64,000 bases of DNA from Comamonas sp. (GCA_015478895.1 JADMKK010000008.1:1-64000); one strand, 5' to 3'. Positions 17,277 through 25,651 are shown, counted from the stretch's first letter. The notes: generated by a model from the sequence alone, not told the origin. Program-made: numbers and translations.

Positions 17277-18509
17277 ATGGAGCAGCGTACGACCGCCTCA
17301 GGCCCGCTGGCTGGCGTCAAGGTGGTGGACATGACGTCCGTCATCATGGGGCCGTTTGCCACGCAGATTTTGGCCTCTTTGGGGGCTGAAGTGATCAAGG
17401 TGGAGTCGCCCGAGGGCGACAACATGCGGCATGTCGGCCCCATGCGCAATGCGGGCATGGGCTATATCTTCTTGCAGGCCAATCAGGGCAAACAGTCGGT
17501 GGTGCTGGACTTGAAAAATCCCAGTGCCAAAGAAGCCTTGCTGCGCTTGCTGAAAGACAGCGATGTGCTCATCAGCAATGTGCGGCCCCAAGCTATGGCA
17601 CGGCTGGGGCTGTCGTATGAAGATCTGAAGGCGCTGAATCCCCGCCTCATCCATGTCAGCTGCTGCGGCTTTGACCAAGCAGGGCCCTACGCCGCCAAGC
17701 CTGCGTATGACGACTTGATTCAGGGTGCCACCGGTGTGCCGTGGCTGTCCCAGCAATATGGCGGCGGCGAGCCCGCCTATGCCCCCATGACGCTGGGCGA
17801 CCGCGTCACCGGTTTGCATGCGGTCTACGCCGTCACCACCGCGCTGTATGCACGGGAGCGCAGTGGCCAAGGCCAAGCCGTGGTGGTACCCATGTTTGAA
17901 GCCATGACGCAATTCATTCTGGGTGACCACCTGGCCGGATTGAGTTTTGAGCCGCCGATGGGTGGCGCTGGTTATGCGCGGTTGCTGACAGAGCATCGCA
18001 AGCCCTACCAGACGGCGGATGGCTACCTGTGCGTGCTGATCTACAACGACAAGCACTGGCACAGCTTCTTCCAGGCAATCGGGCAGCCAGAACGCATGCA
18101 AGACCCCATGTTTGCCACGCACACCCAGCGTGCAGCGCATATTGATGCGGTGTATGCCGAGGTGGGGCAACTCATGCGCCAGCGCACCACGGCGCAGTGG
18201 CGCACGCTGCTGGATGCGGCAGATGTGCCCAATATGCCCATGGCTTCCCCGGAAGACCTGCTGCAAGACCCGCACCACCAAGCCACAGGGTTTGTGCGCA
18301 CCCAGGATCACCCTACCGAAGGGCCGATCAAAACCACCGGTGTCCCCACGCAATGGTCGCAGACGCCGCCCGCAACCCAACCCAGCCCCGCCCCACAACT
18401 CGGGGAGCACACCGCCACCGTGCTGTTGCGTTTGGGGTATTCGAATGAAGAAATTGCAGCCATGCAAGCCAGCGGCGCCTGTCGCCAGGCGGCCTGTGTG
18501 GTGGTTTGA
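17277..18509 (+). CDS. CaiB/BaiF family (class III) acyl-CoA transferase
   Basis: The 410-residue product begins PLAGVKVVDMTSVIMGPFAT and continues with LGAEVIKVESPEGDNMR, the family's N-terminal CoA-binding pattern, with the catalytic aspartate expected near AYDDLIQGATG. Class III transferases move CoA between a donor acyl-CoA and a free acid. The gene lies 12 bp after the Bug receptor gene, and its downstream neighbour overlaps or abuts its end, so the four genes look like one operon. ATG 17277 has a better-spaced RBS than GTG 17271. The acid substrate is unknown. Confidence 0.92.
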   Translation: MEQRTTASGPLAGVKVVDMTSVIMGPFATQILASLGAEVIKVESPEGDNMRHVGPMRNAGMGYIFLQANQGKQSVVLDLKNPSAKEALLRLLKDSDVLISNVRPQAMARLGLSYEDLKALNPRLIHVSCCGFDQAGPYAAKPAYDDLIQGATGVPWLSQQYGGGEPAYAPMTLGDRVTGLHAVYAVTTALYARERSGQGQAVVVPMFEAMTQFILGDHLAGLSFEPPMGGAGYARLLTEHRKPYQTADGYLCVLIYNDKHWHSFFQAIGQPERMQDPMFATHTQRAAHIDAVYAEVGQLMRQRTTAQWRTLLDAADVPNMPMASPEDLLQDPHHQATGFVRTQDHPTEGPIKTTGVPTQWSQTPPATQPSPAPQLGEHTATVLLRLGYSNEEIAAMQASGACRQAACVVV

Positions 18510-18523
18510 TCAAGGAGATGAAC

Positions 18524-18901
18524 ATGTCGCGTTATTTGGTGCGAGAAAAAGACGTGCAGGGCTATAGCCCTGCCAACCACCACGGCACGGTGAACAAGCG
18601 CTTGGTCAGCCAAACCAATGTGGGGGCCCAGCACATGGAAGTGGTGCTGGGCACGCTGGAAAAGGGTGGTGGCGCCTTGCCCCATGCCCACCCCGGTATG
18701 GAGCAAGCGTGCTATTTGCTGGAAGGCACGGCCGAGGTTGAGATAGACGGCGAGACGTTCGCGATGTTGCCTGGTGATACCTGCTTCTTCCCGCAAGACG
18801 TGATGCACATCTTCCGCGTGACCAGCGACACACCCGTGCGCCTGCTGGTGATCTACAGCCCGCCCTATGCAGAAAACCCTGCACGGGTACGCCGCCCTTG
18901 A
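18524..18901 (+). CDS. Small single-domain cupin protein
   Basis: The 125-residue product has cupin motif 1 (LPHAHPGMEQACYLLEGTAEVE, with only some of the metal ligands conserved) and motif 2 (LPGDTCFFPQDVMHIFRV). It could be a metal-dependent isomerase or decarboxylase-like enzyme, or a ligand-binding protein. A clear AAGGAG lies 7 bases before ATG 18524, so this start is preferred over TTG 18506. It sits between the CoA-transferase and the acyl-CoA dehydrogenase on the same strand and probably acts on the same pathway intermediate. Confidence 0.85.
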   Translation: MSRYLVREKDVQGYSPANHHGTVNKRLVSQTNVGAQHMEVVLGTLEKGGGALPHAHPGMEQACYLLEGTAEVEIDGETFAMLPGDTCFFPQDVMHIFRVTSDTPVRLLVIYSPPYAENPARVRRP

Positions 18902-18958
18902 GCGCAGCGAGCGGTTTCCCAGACTTTTAGAAGACCCCAATCACCGCAGAGAGACAAC

Positions 18959-20122
18959 ATGGATTTTTTGTGGAATGCCGAGCAAGAGCAAATTCGTGAC
19001 GCGATTGAGCGTGTGTGTGCCCCTTTCGATGCCGATTACTGGCTGGAAAAAGACCAGGAAGGGGGCTTTCCGCATGACTTTCACAAGGCACTGGCCGATG
19101 CCGGCTGGCTAGGAATTGCCATGCCAGAGGCCTACGGCGGCGCAGGCCTGGGCATCAGCGAAGCCGCATTGATGATGCACACCATCTCGGCCACAGGCGC
19201 AGGGTTGTCCGGTGCCTCTGCGGTGCACATGAATATTTTTGGCTTGCACCCCGTGGTGGTGTTTGGCTCTGAGGCACAGAAAAAACGCTGGCTACCACCA
19301 TTGATTGCGGGGCATGACAAAGCCTGTTTCGGTGTGACGGAGCCCAATGCCGGGCTGAACACCCTCAAGCTCCAGACCAAGGCGGTGCGCGATGGTGACC
19401 ATTACGTGGTTTCTGGCCAGAAAGTGTTTATCTCTACCGCGCAGGTGGCCAACAAAATTTTGCTGCTGGTGCGCACCAAGCCGGTCGAGGAGTGCAAGGG
19501 CACGGAAGGGCTGAGCCTGTTCTATACCGACATGGATCGCAGCCATATCGAGGTGCATGAAATTCCCAAGCTGGGCCGCAAATGCGTGGACACCAACCAG
19601 CTGTTCATCGACGGGCTGCGCATTCCGGTGGAAGATCGCATTGGTGAAGAAAACAAAGGCTTTTCTTACATCCTGCACGGCATGAACCCGGAGCGCATCC
19701 TGATCGCTGCTGAGGCCGTGGGCCTGGGCCGTGCTGCGCTGGCACGCGCGGCGCTGTACGCCAAAGAACGCGTGGTGTTTGACCGGTCGATTGGCCAGAA
19801 CCAGGGCATTCAGCACCCCTTGGCCCAATCGTGGATGGAGCTGGAGGCCGCCCACCTCATGGTGCAAAAAGCCGCTTTTCTGTACGACCGCGGGTTGCCT
19901 TGCGCTGCGGAAGCCAATGCCGCCAAATATTTGGCTGCCGAGGCCTGCGGCAAAGCCTGCGAAACGGCCATCTTCACCCACGGCGGCATGGGTTATGCCA
20001 AGGAATACCATGTGGAGCGCTACATGCGTGAGTCGTGGATTCCGCGACTGGCTCCGGTCAGCCCGCAGATGATCATGAACTTCATCGCAGAAAAAGTGCT
20101 GGGCTTGCCCAAGTCCTACTGA
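18959..20122 (+). CDS. Acyl-CoA dehydrogenase of a subfamily without the C-terminal catalytic Glu
   Basis: The 387-residue flavoprotein has the family's N-terminal helical domain, FAD/substrate motifs CFGVTEPNAGLNTLKLQTKA and a C-terminal helical domain with the THGGMGYAKEYHVERYMRES segment. Where many acyl-CoA dehydrogenases have an YEGT catalytic motif, it reads RLAPVSPQMIM. A glutamate is present in the MNPERILIAAEA helix, the position used as catalytic base by isovaleryl-CoA and long-chain dehydrogenases. It should oxidise an acyl-CoA at the alpha-beta bond and pass electrons to ETF. It follows the cupin gene by 57 bp, in line with the CoA-transferase pathway. The substrate is unknown. 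Confidence 0.92.
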   Translation: MDFLWNAEQEQIRDAIERVCAPFDADYWLEKDQEGGFPHDFHKALADAGWLGIAMPEAYGGAGLGISEAALMMHTISATGAGLSGASAVHMNIFGLHPVVVFGSEAQKKRWLPPLIAGHDKACFGVTEPNAGLNTLKLQTKAVRDGDHYVVSGQKVFISTAQVANKILLLVRTKPVEECKGTEGLSLFYTDMDRSHIEVHEIPKLGRKCVDTNQLFIDGLRIPVEDRIGEENKGFSYILHGMNPERILIAAEAVGLGRAALARAALYAKERVVFDRSIGQNQGIQHPLAQSWMELEAAHLMVQKAAFLYDRGLPCAAEANAAKYLAAEACGKACETAIFTHGGMGYAKEYHVERYMRESWIPRLAPVSPQMIMNFIAEKVLGLPKSY

Positions 20123-20217
20123 GCCTGCCAACGCCCCGTTTAGCCGTGCATGCAAGGGTAAATGCTAGGAGTCGGGTGAATCTGCCTCCCCAACGGTGGA
20201 TGCAAGATGCAGTCACC

Positions 20218-21135
20218 ATGAAAACCCACCTCTTGCGTTACTTTGTTGCACTGGCTGAAGAGCGGCACTTTGGGCGTGCGGCACAGCGTTTGTCGATTAC
20301 CCAGCCACCGTTGAGCGTGGCGCTCAAAACCTTGGAGCAAGATCTGGGGGCGGTGCTGATGGAGCGCGATGCCAAACAAGTCACGCTCACGCCCGCAGGT
20401 GAGGCATTTTTGCAAGAGGCGCGCAAAGTCCTCAACCAGATGCAGCGTGCTGCCGAAGTGGTGCGTGGCGTGGCGCAAGGCGCCCAAGGCAGGCTGAACA
20501 TCGGCATCACGGGCACCATGATTTACCGGCAGGTGCCCGAATATTGCCGCCACTTTCAAACCACCCGGCCCCTGGTGCAAGTGTGCCTGCACGAAACCGC
20601 GACCCACGACCAGTTGCAAGCCATTACCGATGGGCAGCTGGATGCTGGGTTTTTAAATATCAGCCACGCACCGGATCTGCTGGAAACCTTGCACATAGGC
20701 GACGAGCCCTTGGTGTGCTGCATGCCCGCAGGGCACGCACTAGCAGGGCAGGCACGTATTGATTTGCAGCTGCTGCGTGACGAAACCTTTGTCATGTTTG
20801 CCCGGGATGTGGCACCCGCCAATTACGACAACGTCATCTCCTGCCTGCACCACGCGGGCATTCACCCCAACACCACCCATGCCGCGCGGCAATGGCTGAC
20901 CGTGGCAGCGCTGGTGTCTGCTGGGCAGGGCGTGGCGCTGGTGCCTCGCTGTGTCGAGCGTGCGGGGATTGCCGGGGTCACCTATGCGCCGCTGCAAGGG
21001 GTGACGGTGGCCACCCCTGCCTATCTGGCTTGGCGCAGAGACCACACCAGCCCCTTGCTGCAGGCCTTTGTGCGCAGCGTGCAGCAGCAAGTGGCGGCCC
21101 ACCCAGGCGCAGCAGCAGAAAACGCGCACGATTGA
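20218..21135 (+). CDS. LysR-family transcriptional regulator
   Basis: The 305-residue product starts MKTHLLRYFVALAEERHFGR and has the winged helix-turn-helix RAAQRLSITQPPLSVALKTL, followed by a periplasmic-binding-protein-like effector domain. The ORF in the track starts too early (20035); ATG 20218 is where homology begins. It is on the same strand as and just after the Bug/CoA-transferase/cupin/dehydrogenase genes. This is unusual for LysR regulators, which are usually divergent from their targets, but regulation of that cluster is the most likely role. Confidence 0.92.
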   Translation: MKTHLLRYFVALAEERHFGRAAQRLSITQPPLSVALKTLEQDLGAVLMERDAKQVTLTPAGEAFLQEARKVLNQMQRAAEVVRGVAQGAQGRLNIGITGTMIYRQVPEYCRHFQTTRPLVQVCLHETATHDQLQAITDGQLDAGFLNISHAPDLLETLHIGDEPLVCCMPAGHALAGQARIDLQLLRDETFVMFARDVAPANYDNVISCLHHAGIHPNTTHAARQWLTVAALVSAGQGVALVPRCVERAGIAGVTYAPLQGVTVATPAYLAWRRDHTSPLLQAFVRSVQQQVAAHPGAAAENAHD

Positions 21136-21179
21136 CCCAGCCCGGGCGCGGGCTGCAGCAGGCTCGGATAATTGCAGCC

Positions 21180-22589
21180 ATGAATACCCATACCAGCGCC
21201 GCAGGCGCAACCGCTTCTACGGCGTTTTCCTCACTCAGCTTGCATCCCGCTACCTTGCAGAACCTGCAAGCGCTGGGCTATGAGCAGATGACGCCCATCC
21301 AAGCCGCCAGCCTGCCTTTGACACTGGCCGGTAAAGACCTGATCGCCCAGGCCAGCACCGGCAGCGGCAAGACCGCCGCCTTTGGCCTGCCCCTGCTGGA
21401 GCGCCTGAACCAGCGCTGGTTTGCCGTGCAAGCCCTGGTGCTGTGCCCCACACGCGAGCTGGCCGACCAGGTGGCCATGGAAATCCGCCGCCTGGCGCGT
21501 GCGCAGGAGAACATCAAGGTCGTCACCGTCTACGGCGGCGTGCCTTCGCGCAACCAGATTGCCAGTCTGGAAAACGGCGCCCACATCGTCGTCGGCACCC
21601 CCGGGCGCGTGATGGACCTGCTGGACCGTGGCGCGCTGGACATCACCAACCTGCAAACGCTGGTGCTGGACGAAGCCGATCGCATGCTGGACATGGGCTT
21701 TTACGCCGACATTGAACGCGTAGTCGAAGAATGCCCTGCCGAGCGCCAAACCCTGCTGTTCTCGGCCACCTACCCCGACGGCATCGCCAGTCTGGCCCGC
21801 CGCTTCATGCGCGAGCCCGAAATGGTCAAAGTGGCCGCCCAGCACAGCGCCCACAAGATTGCCCAGCGCTGGTACGAAGTGCCCGAAAAGCAAAAGGTGG
21901 ACGTGGTCGTGCAAATGCTGGCGCACTTCCGCCCTGAATCGACCATCGCTTTCTGCAACACCAAGCAGCAATGCCGCGATGTGGTCGGTGAGCTGCAAGC
22001 CCAAGGCATCAGCGCATTGGCCCTGTTCGGTGAGCTGGAACAACGCGAGCGCGACGAAGTGCTGGTGCAGTTTGCCAACAAGAGCTGCAGCGTCCTGGTC
22101 GCTACCGACGTCGCCTCGCGCGGCCTGGACATTGCCAACTTGTCCTGCGTCATCAACGTCGACGTCACGCCGGATTCGGAAATCCACATCCACCGCATCG
22201 GCCGTACTGGCCGTGGTGATGCAGAAGGCTTGGCACTGAATTTGGTCGCAATGGACGAAATGATGTTCGTGGCCAAGATCGAGCAAATGCAAGAGCGCAA
22301 GTCGGAATGGTTTGAAGTGGCCGAGCTGACCCCCGCTGAAGGTGGCCCGCTGCTGCCACCCATGAGCACCATCCAGATCATCGGTGGCCGCAAGGAAAAG
22401 ATCCGTGCAGGCGACGTGATGGGCGCGATGTGCGCGGACTTTGGCTATGCGCGTGACCAGGTCGGCAAGATCAGTGTGAATGACTTTTCCACCTATGTGG
22501 CGGTGGATCGCCGGATTGCTGCTGCGGCTTGTGACAAGCTCAATAACGGGCGCGTCAAGGGCAAGAGTGTTCGTGCGCGTGTGCTGTAA
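21180..22589 (+). CDS. dbpA: ATP-dependent RNA helicase DbpA
   Basis: The 469-residue DEAD-box helicase has the Q motif and Walker A (LIAQASTGSGKTAAFGLPLL), DEAD box (LVLDEADRMLDMGF), SAT motif (LFSATYPDG) and the HRIGRTGR motif. Its last 75 residues (TIQIIGGRKEKIRAGDVMGA onward) match the DbpA RNA-binding domain. In Escherichia coli this domain recognises hairpin 92 of 23S rRNA, so the expected role is large-subunit assembly. The length is close to E. coli DbpA (457 aa). ATG 21180 is chosen over the long upstream extension in the track. It is followed by a dispersed repeat and then by the inverted-repeat unit. Confidence 0.95.
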   Translation: MNTHTSAAGATASTAFSSLSLHPATLQNLQALGYEQMTPIQAASLPLTLAGKDLIAQASTGSGKTAAFGLPLLERLNQRWFAVQALVLCPTRELADQVAMEIRRLARAQENIKVVTVYGGVPSRNQIASLENGAHIVVGTPGRVMDLLDRGALDITNLQTLVLDEADRMLDMGFYADIERVVEECPAERQTLLFSATYPDGIASLARRFMREPEMVKVAAQHSAHKIAQRWYEVPEKQKVDVVVQMLAHFRPESTIAFCNTKQQCRDVVGELQAQGISALALFGELEQRERDEVLVQFANKSCSVLVATDVASRGLDIANLSCVINVDVTPDSEIHIHRIGRTGRGDAEGLALNLVAMDEMMFVAKIEQMQERKSEWFEVAELTPAEGGPLLPPMSTIQIIGGRKEKIRAGDVMGAMCADFGYARDQVGKISVNDFSTYVAVDRRIAAAACDKLNNGRVKGKSVRARVL

Positions 22590-22616
22590 ATAGCGTTTAG
22601 TCGTTATTGGTCTAAA

Positions 22617-22653
22617 TGGCTGCTAGCCCAGTGTTTATCTGGGGTAGTAGCTA
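22617..22653 (+). repeat. Short palindromic dispersed repeat, copy 4
   Basis: TGGCTGCTAGCCCAG and CTGGGGTAGTAGCTAT form a diverged copy. It lies between dbpA and the left inverted-repeat element. Confidence 0.65.
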
Positions 22654-22697
22654 TTTTTTTGTTTGTTTTGGGCTTTTGCTGGGTGGTTTTTTGCAGA

Positions 22698-22880
22698 TGC
22701 CGGGTTTCGCCCCGGCGGGCGAGTTCCTTTTTGTGCGCGACAAAAAGGAACCAAAAAGCGCGTCTGCGACGCTGTCCGGCGGAACTCGCTGCGCGCTTGC
22801 AGCGCTTCGCTCAAACAGCCGCCGGAAAAATGAGGGACTTCCACGTGGTTGGGGCGCGACGCTTGCGCGCGCGGGGTGGG
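22698..22880 (+). repeat. Left GC-rich inverted-repeat element flanking the AT-rich orphan gene
   Basis: About 180 bp match the reverse complement of 23808-23988, including an exact 31-base block that starts CCGGCGGAACTCGCTGCGCG. It contains its own perfect 12-bp hairpin (GTTCCTTTTTGT and ACAAAAAGGAAC around GCGCG, 22723-22751). No transposase is present. It looks like a non-coding dispersed element rather than an insertion sequence. The stretch 22590-22983 otherwise holds only the repeat at 22617 and no supported gene. Confidence 0.8.
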
Positions 22881-22983
22881 ATTTGAAACCTTCTTATTAA
22901 AAATGTAGGTGTCTAAAAACACACACCTTGAATTGTATTTTAGGAGACGGACTAATACAATTATTAATCAATAAAAAATAGAC

Positions 22984-23700
22984 TTGAAAATATTAATGAT
23001 AGATATTGGCTCAACAAATTTTTATTTTAGCCTGCCAAATGTTTCTGAAGAAGAACTTGAAAAATATTCAGAAAATCTTTTTGATTCTTGGGCAAGCACC
23101 ATTGATGATACTCTAGCCATAGAAGATTTCTCTATTTCTCTTGAAATAGAGGAGGGTTCTGTTAAAGGTAAGGGGCGTATTTTGGCCACAGCAGCAGCTA
23201 TATATATTGCTGTTGGTCAATGGGGGTCTTTTTGTTCAGGAGTTCAAATAATAAAATCTCAAATTATGGCGGTAAGTGATTTTCTTATTAAAGAAGCCGA
23301 GGTGAAAATAAACCAACCTGTCGGTTTGAAAAGGTTAAGGAGGTCTAGTGGTGCGCTAGGAAAAATTGACGTTCTTTTTAAAAAAGTACAGCGTGGAGAT
23401 ATAACTCCTGAAGAAGCAATGCTCAGGACGGAAATGATATTGAGTTCAGAGGATGGTATACCTCCGAAGTTAATGAAAGAAATAGAAGATAGCTTTATAG
23501 GGATACCTGTTTTTCACAAGCAAATCCCTCTATTTGTTCCGAATTCTCCTGTGGTTCCAAATAATGGGAATCCACTTGGTTATCGTTCAGTCATAACTAA
23601 TTCTTCAAGAAATAATAGAAATAAAAAAGATAAATTCCGAGTGGAAATATGGAGAGGATCACGGGGAGATTTAAGAAAAGTTAAGTCGACAAAGATTTAA
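22984..23700 (+). CDS. AT-rich orphan gene of unknown function, probably horizontally acquired
   Basis: The 238-residue ORF starts at TTG 22984; ATG 22996 (MIDIGSTNFYF) is an alternative, and an in-frame TAA at 22972 rules out a longer start. No Shine-Dalgarno sequence is near either start. Three 60-base lines I counted hold 20, 26 and 14 G/C, far below the neighbouring genes. The protein has an acidic N-terminal region, one hydrophobic segment at about residues 67-90 (ILATAAAIYIAVGQWGSF), a helical region (LFKKVQRGDITPEEAMLRTE) and a basic, asparagine-rich tail. It may be a single-pass membrane or membrane-associated protein. I do not recognise the family. It lies alone between two inverted copies of a GC-rich element, which suggests acquired cargo. 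A defence or toxin role is conceivable but unsupported. Confidence 0.65.
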   Translation: MKILMIDIGSTNFYFSLPNVSEEELEKYSENLFDSWASTIDDTLAIEDFSISLEIEEGSVKGKGRILATAAAIYIAVGQWGSFCSGVQIIKSQIMAVSDFLIKEAEVKINQPVGLKRLRRSSGALGKIDVLFKKVQRGDITPEEAMLRTEMILSSEDGIPPKLMKEIEDSFIGIPVFHKQIPLFVPNSPVVPNNGNPLGYRSVITNSSRNNRNKKDKFRVEIWRGSRGDLRKVKSTKI

Positions 23701-23807
23701 CTATTGTCTTTATCTCCATCTATCCGCGCCGAGGCGCGCAGAGCGTAAGGCAGAGTAGAGGCACCGAAGCTCGCATGTGACTGCCCGCAGTTTTTTGAGC
23801 GCAGCGC

Positions 23808-23988
23808 CACCCCGCACGCGTAAGCGTCGTGCGGTTCCCCATCAAAAATCATTTTTCCGGCGGCCTGTTTGAGCGTAGCGCTGCAAGCGCGCAGCGAGTT
23901 CCGCCGGAAGCTGTCGGCAGACGCGCTTCTTTGGTAACTTTCTTGTCGCGGACAAGAAAGTTACTCGCCAGCCGGGGCGAGACCCGGC
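23808..23988 (-). repeat. Right GC-rich inverted-repeat element flanking the AT-rich orphan gene
   Basis: The reverse complement matches 22698-22880 end to end, with near-identical outer ends (GCCGGGT.TCGCCCCGGC) and inner ends (GCGGGGTGG). Its hairpin (GTAACTTTCTTGT and ACAAGAAAGTTAC around CGCGG, 23934-23964) differs in sequence from the left one but still pairs perfectly. Bases 23701-23807 hold further GC-rich DNA with no supported gene. Confidence 0.8.
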
Positions 23989-24034
23989 CTCTGTCATGAA
24001 CAATCAATCAGAAATAAAATAAGAGTCAAATCCC

Positions 24035-24070
24035 TCTCTAACCCTTATGTACCAAGGGCAACCAGCTACC
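24035..24070 (+). repeat. Short palindromic dispersed repeat, copy 5 (degenerate)
   Basis: TCTCTAACCCTTATGT and ACCAAGGGCAACCAGCTACC form a degenerate copy, in the same orientation as copy 4. Together the two copies bracket the inverted-repeat unit. Confidence 0.6.
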
Positions 24071-24185
24071 AAATTCATAAAAATCCAAGCCCTTTTTTGG
24101 CATCACAAAACGCCATCAGATGACAAGTAGCGCAGTGCTGACTCTCTACGCTGACAACCATTCCTTACTGTCAGAAAGACACACG

Positions 24186-24734
24186 ATGCACATCAAATCC
24201 ATTCCTCGTCGTACCGTCTTGCTCCGCGTAGCGCTGGCCGCCACTGCCGCCGCAGTCCTCGCAGCAGGTTGCGCAGTCAAAGTGCCCGCCAATATCCAGC
24301 CAGTCCAAAACTTTGACGCCGCCAAATACATGGGCCAGTGGTATGAGATTGCGCGCATTGACCATCGCTTCCAAAAAGGGCTGACCAAGGCACAGGCCAA
24401 TTACACGCTCAATGCGGATGGCACAGTGAAGGTGGTCAACCGGGGCTTTAACGCTGCCAAGAATGAATGGAAATCGGTCGAAGGCACGGCCAAGTTCTTG
24501 GGCGACCCCAAAACGGCGGCGCTGAAGGTGTCGTTTTTTGGCCCGTTTTATGGCGGCTATAACGTGGTCTACCTTGACCCGAACTACCAGACCTCACTGG
24601 TGATCGGTGAGAACACCGACTACTTCTGGTTGCTGTCGCGCAAGCCTGAGTTGCCTCGGGAAGAGGTGCAGCAATTGCTGCAAAAAGCGCAAAGCATGGG
24701 CGTGGATTTGAACAAGGTGATGCTGTCGCAGTAA
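24186..24734 (+). CDS. blc: Outer-membrane lipocalin, Blc-type lipoprotein
   Basis: The 182-residue product has a lipoprotein signal peptide ending in the lipobox LAAG-C. It continues with the lipocalin motif FDAAKYMGQWYEIARIDHRF (GxW), with YNVVYLDPNYQTSLVIG and the C-terminal FWLLSRKPELP (conserved Arg). It resembles E. coli Blc, which binds lysophospholipids and helps keep the outer membrane in order. The residue after Cys is Ala, so Lol transport to the outer membrane is expected. ATG 24186 is chosen because the signal peptide begins there. A 20-bp perfect hairpin follows the stop. Confidence 0.93.
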   Translation: MHIKSIPRRTVLLRVALAATAAAVLAAGCAVKVPANIQPVQNFDAAKYMGQWYEIARIDHRFQKGLTKAQANYTLNADGTVKVVNRGFNAAKNEWKSVEGTAKFLGDPKTAALKVSFFGPFYGGYNVVYLDPNYQTSLVIGENTDYFWLLSRKPELPREEVQQLLQKAQSMGVDLNKVMLSQ

Positions 24735-24743
24735 GCCGCGTAG

Positions 24744-24789
24744 CCAACAAAATGGGCCAGTGCATGCCAGCACTGGCCCATTTTGTTGG
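24744..24789. terminator. Perfect 20-bp hairpin after blc, probable bidirectional terminator
   Basis: CCAACAAAATGGGCCAGTGC and its exact reverse complement are separated by 6 bases. It lies 10 bp after the blc stop and between convergent genes (the exporter gene ends at 24863). The TTTTGTTGG arm gives a U-rich end in both directions. Confidence 0.75.
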
Positions 24790-24800
24790 AGTAAGTTTTG

Positions 24801-24838
24801 ATAGCTACCTGCCCTGGTCAGAATTGGGCTAGCGGCCT
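24801..24838 (-). repeat. Short palindromic dispersed repeat, copy 6
   Basis: ATAGCTACCTGCCCTGGTC and ATTGGGCTAGCGGCC form a copy between the blc hairpin and the end of the TauE/SafE gene. Confidence 0.7.
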
Positions 24839-24862
24839 ATTTGGCTAAAAAACGTGAGCGGC

Positions 24863-25651
24863 TTAACCCTTCATGAAGAACAGCACAGCCATCACCAAGC
24901 CGGTCAGCACAATGCCCCAGCGCAGCACGTTGGCGGGTATCTTGCGCGCGATGCGGGCGCCGCCGTAGCCGCCCAAGGTGGCAGCCACCATCATCAGCAG
25001 TGCGTGCTTCCATTCCACAATGCCGCCGGCGGCATAGATGGCCACAGCAATCGCGGTCAGCAGGGCGGAGACCAGATTTTTCATGCCGTTCATGGCGTTG
25101 AGCTGGGTTTGCCCCAGCAGGCTGAACAGCGCCAGGCACAGAATGCCCAGCCCGCCGTTGAAGTAACCGCCGTAGAACGCCACGGCCAGCATGCCCAGCG
25201 CGGCCTTGCTGGTGCTGGCTGGTGTGCCTGCCGCCGTTTTACGGGTGGCCCAAACGCGGATTTGCGGGCCAAAGGCAAACAGCGCTGTGGCACCCAGCAG
25301 CAGCCAGGGTACAACTTTGCGGAAGGTGTCGTTGGGCGTGAACAGCAGCAGCGCCGCACCTGCGGCACCGCCGATCAGTGACAGCGCGATGGATTTGCCC
25401 AGGGTCAGCCCCGGTGGCGGAGCCATGTCCTCCTTGAAGCCCCAGGCGCTGGCGGCATAGCCCGGCAGCAGCGCCACGGTGCCCGTGGCATTGGCGGTGA
25501 CCGGCGGAATCCCCACAAAAACCAGGGCGGGCAGCGTCAGAAAGCTGCCGCCACCGGCCACAGCATTGAGTGCGCCCGCCACAAAGGCTGCAGCCAGCAG
25601 CAGCGCAATGTGTGCCCAGGAAGCAATGCCCAGCGTTTCCAGAATGTCCAT
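24863..25651 (-). CDS. TauE/SafE-family membrane exporter (sulfite/organosulfonate exporter type)
   Basis: The 262-residue protein has about seven to eight hydrophobic helices. It carries the TauE/SafE motifs NAVAGGGSFLTLPALVFVGI and PPVTANATGTVALLPG in the first repeat, with a second repeat near GGYGGARIARKIPANVLRWG. Members export sulfite, sulfoacetate or related anions. GGGGAG precedes ATG 25651, so the longer start at 25693 is not needed. It lies next to a DsrE-like gene and a sulfur-responsive BigR cluster, which makes sulfite or another sulfur oxyanion the likely substrate. The link is positional only. Confidence 0.9.
   Translation of the reverse strand: MDILETLGIASWAHIALLLAAAFVAGALNAVAGGGSFLTLPALVFVGIPPVTANATGTVALLPGYAASAWGFKEDMAPPPGLTLGKSIALSLIGGAAGAALLLFTPNDTFRKVVPWLLLGATALFAFGPQIRVWATRKTAAGTPASTSKAALGMLAVAFYGGYFNGGLGILCLALFSLLGQTQLNAMNGMKNLVSALLTAIAVAIYAAGGIVEWKHALLMMVAATLGGYGGARIARKIPANVLRWGIVLTGLVMAVLFFMKG

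Noticed and set aside
22698-23988. A classical insertion sequence or composite transposon
   Set aside because: No transposase, recombinase or fragment of one is encoded between or in the arms, and no target-site duplication was recognised.
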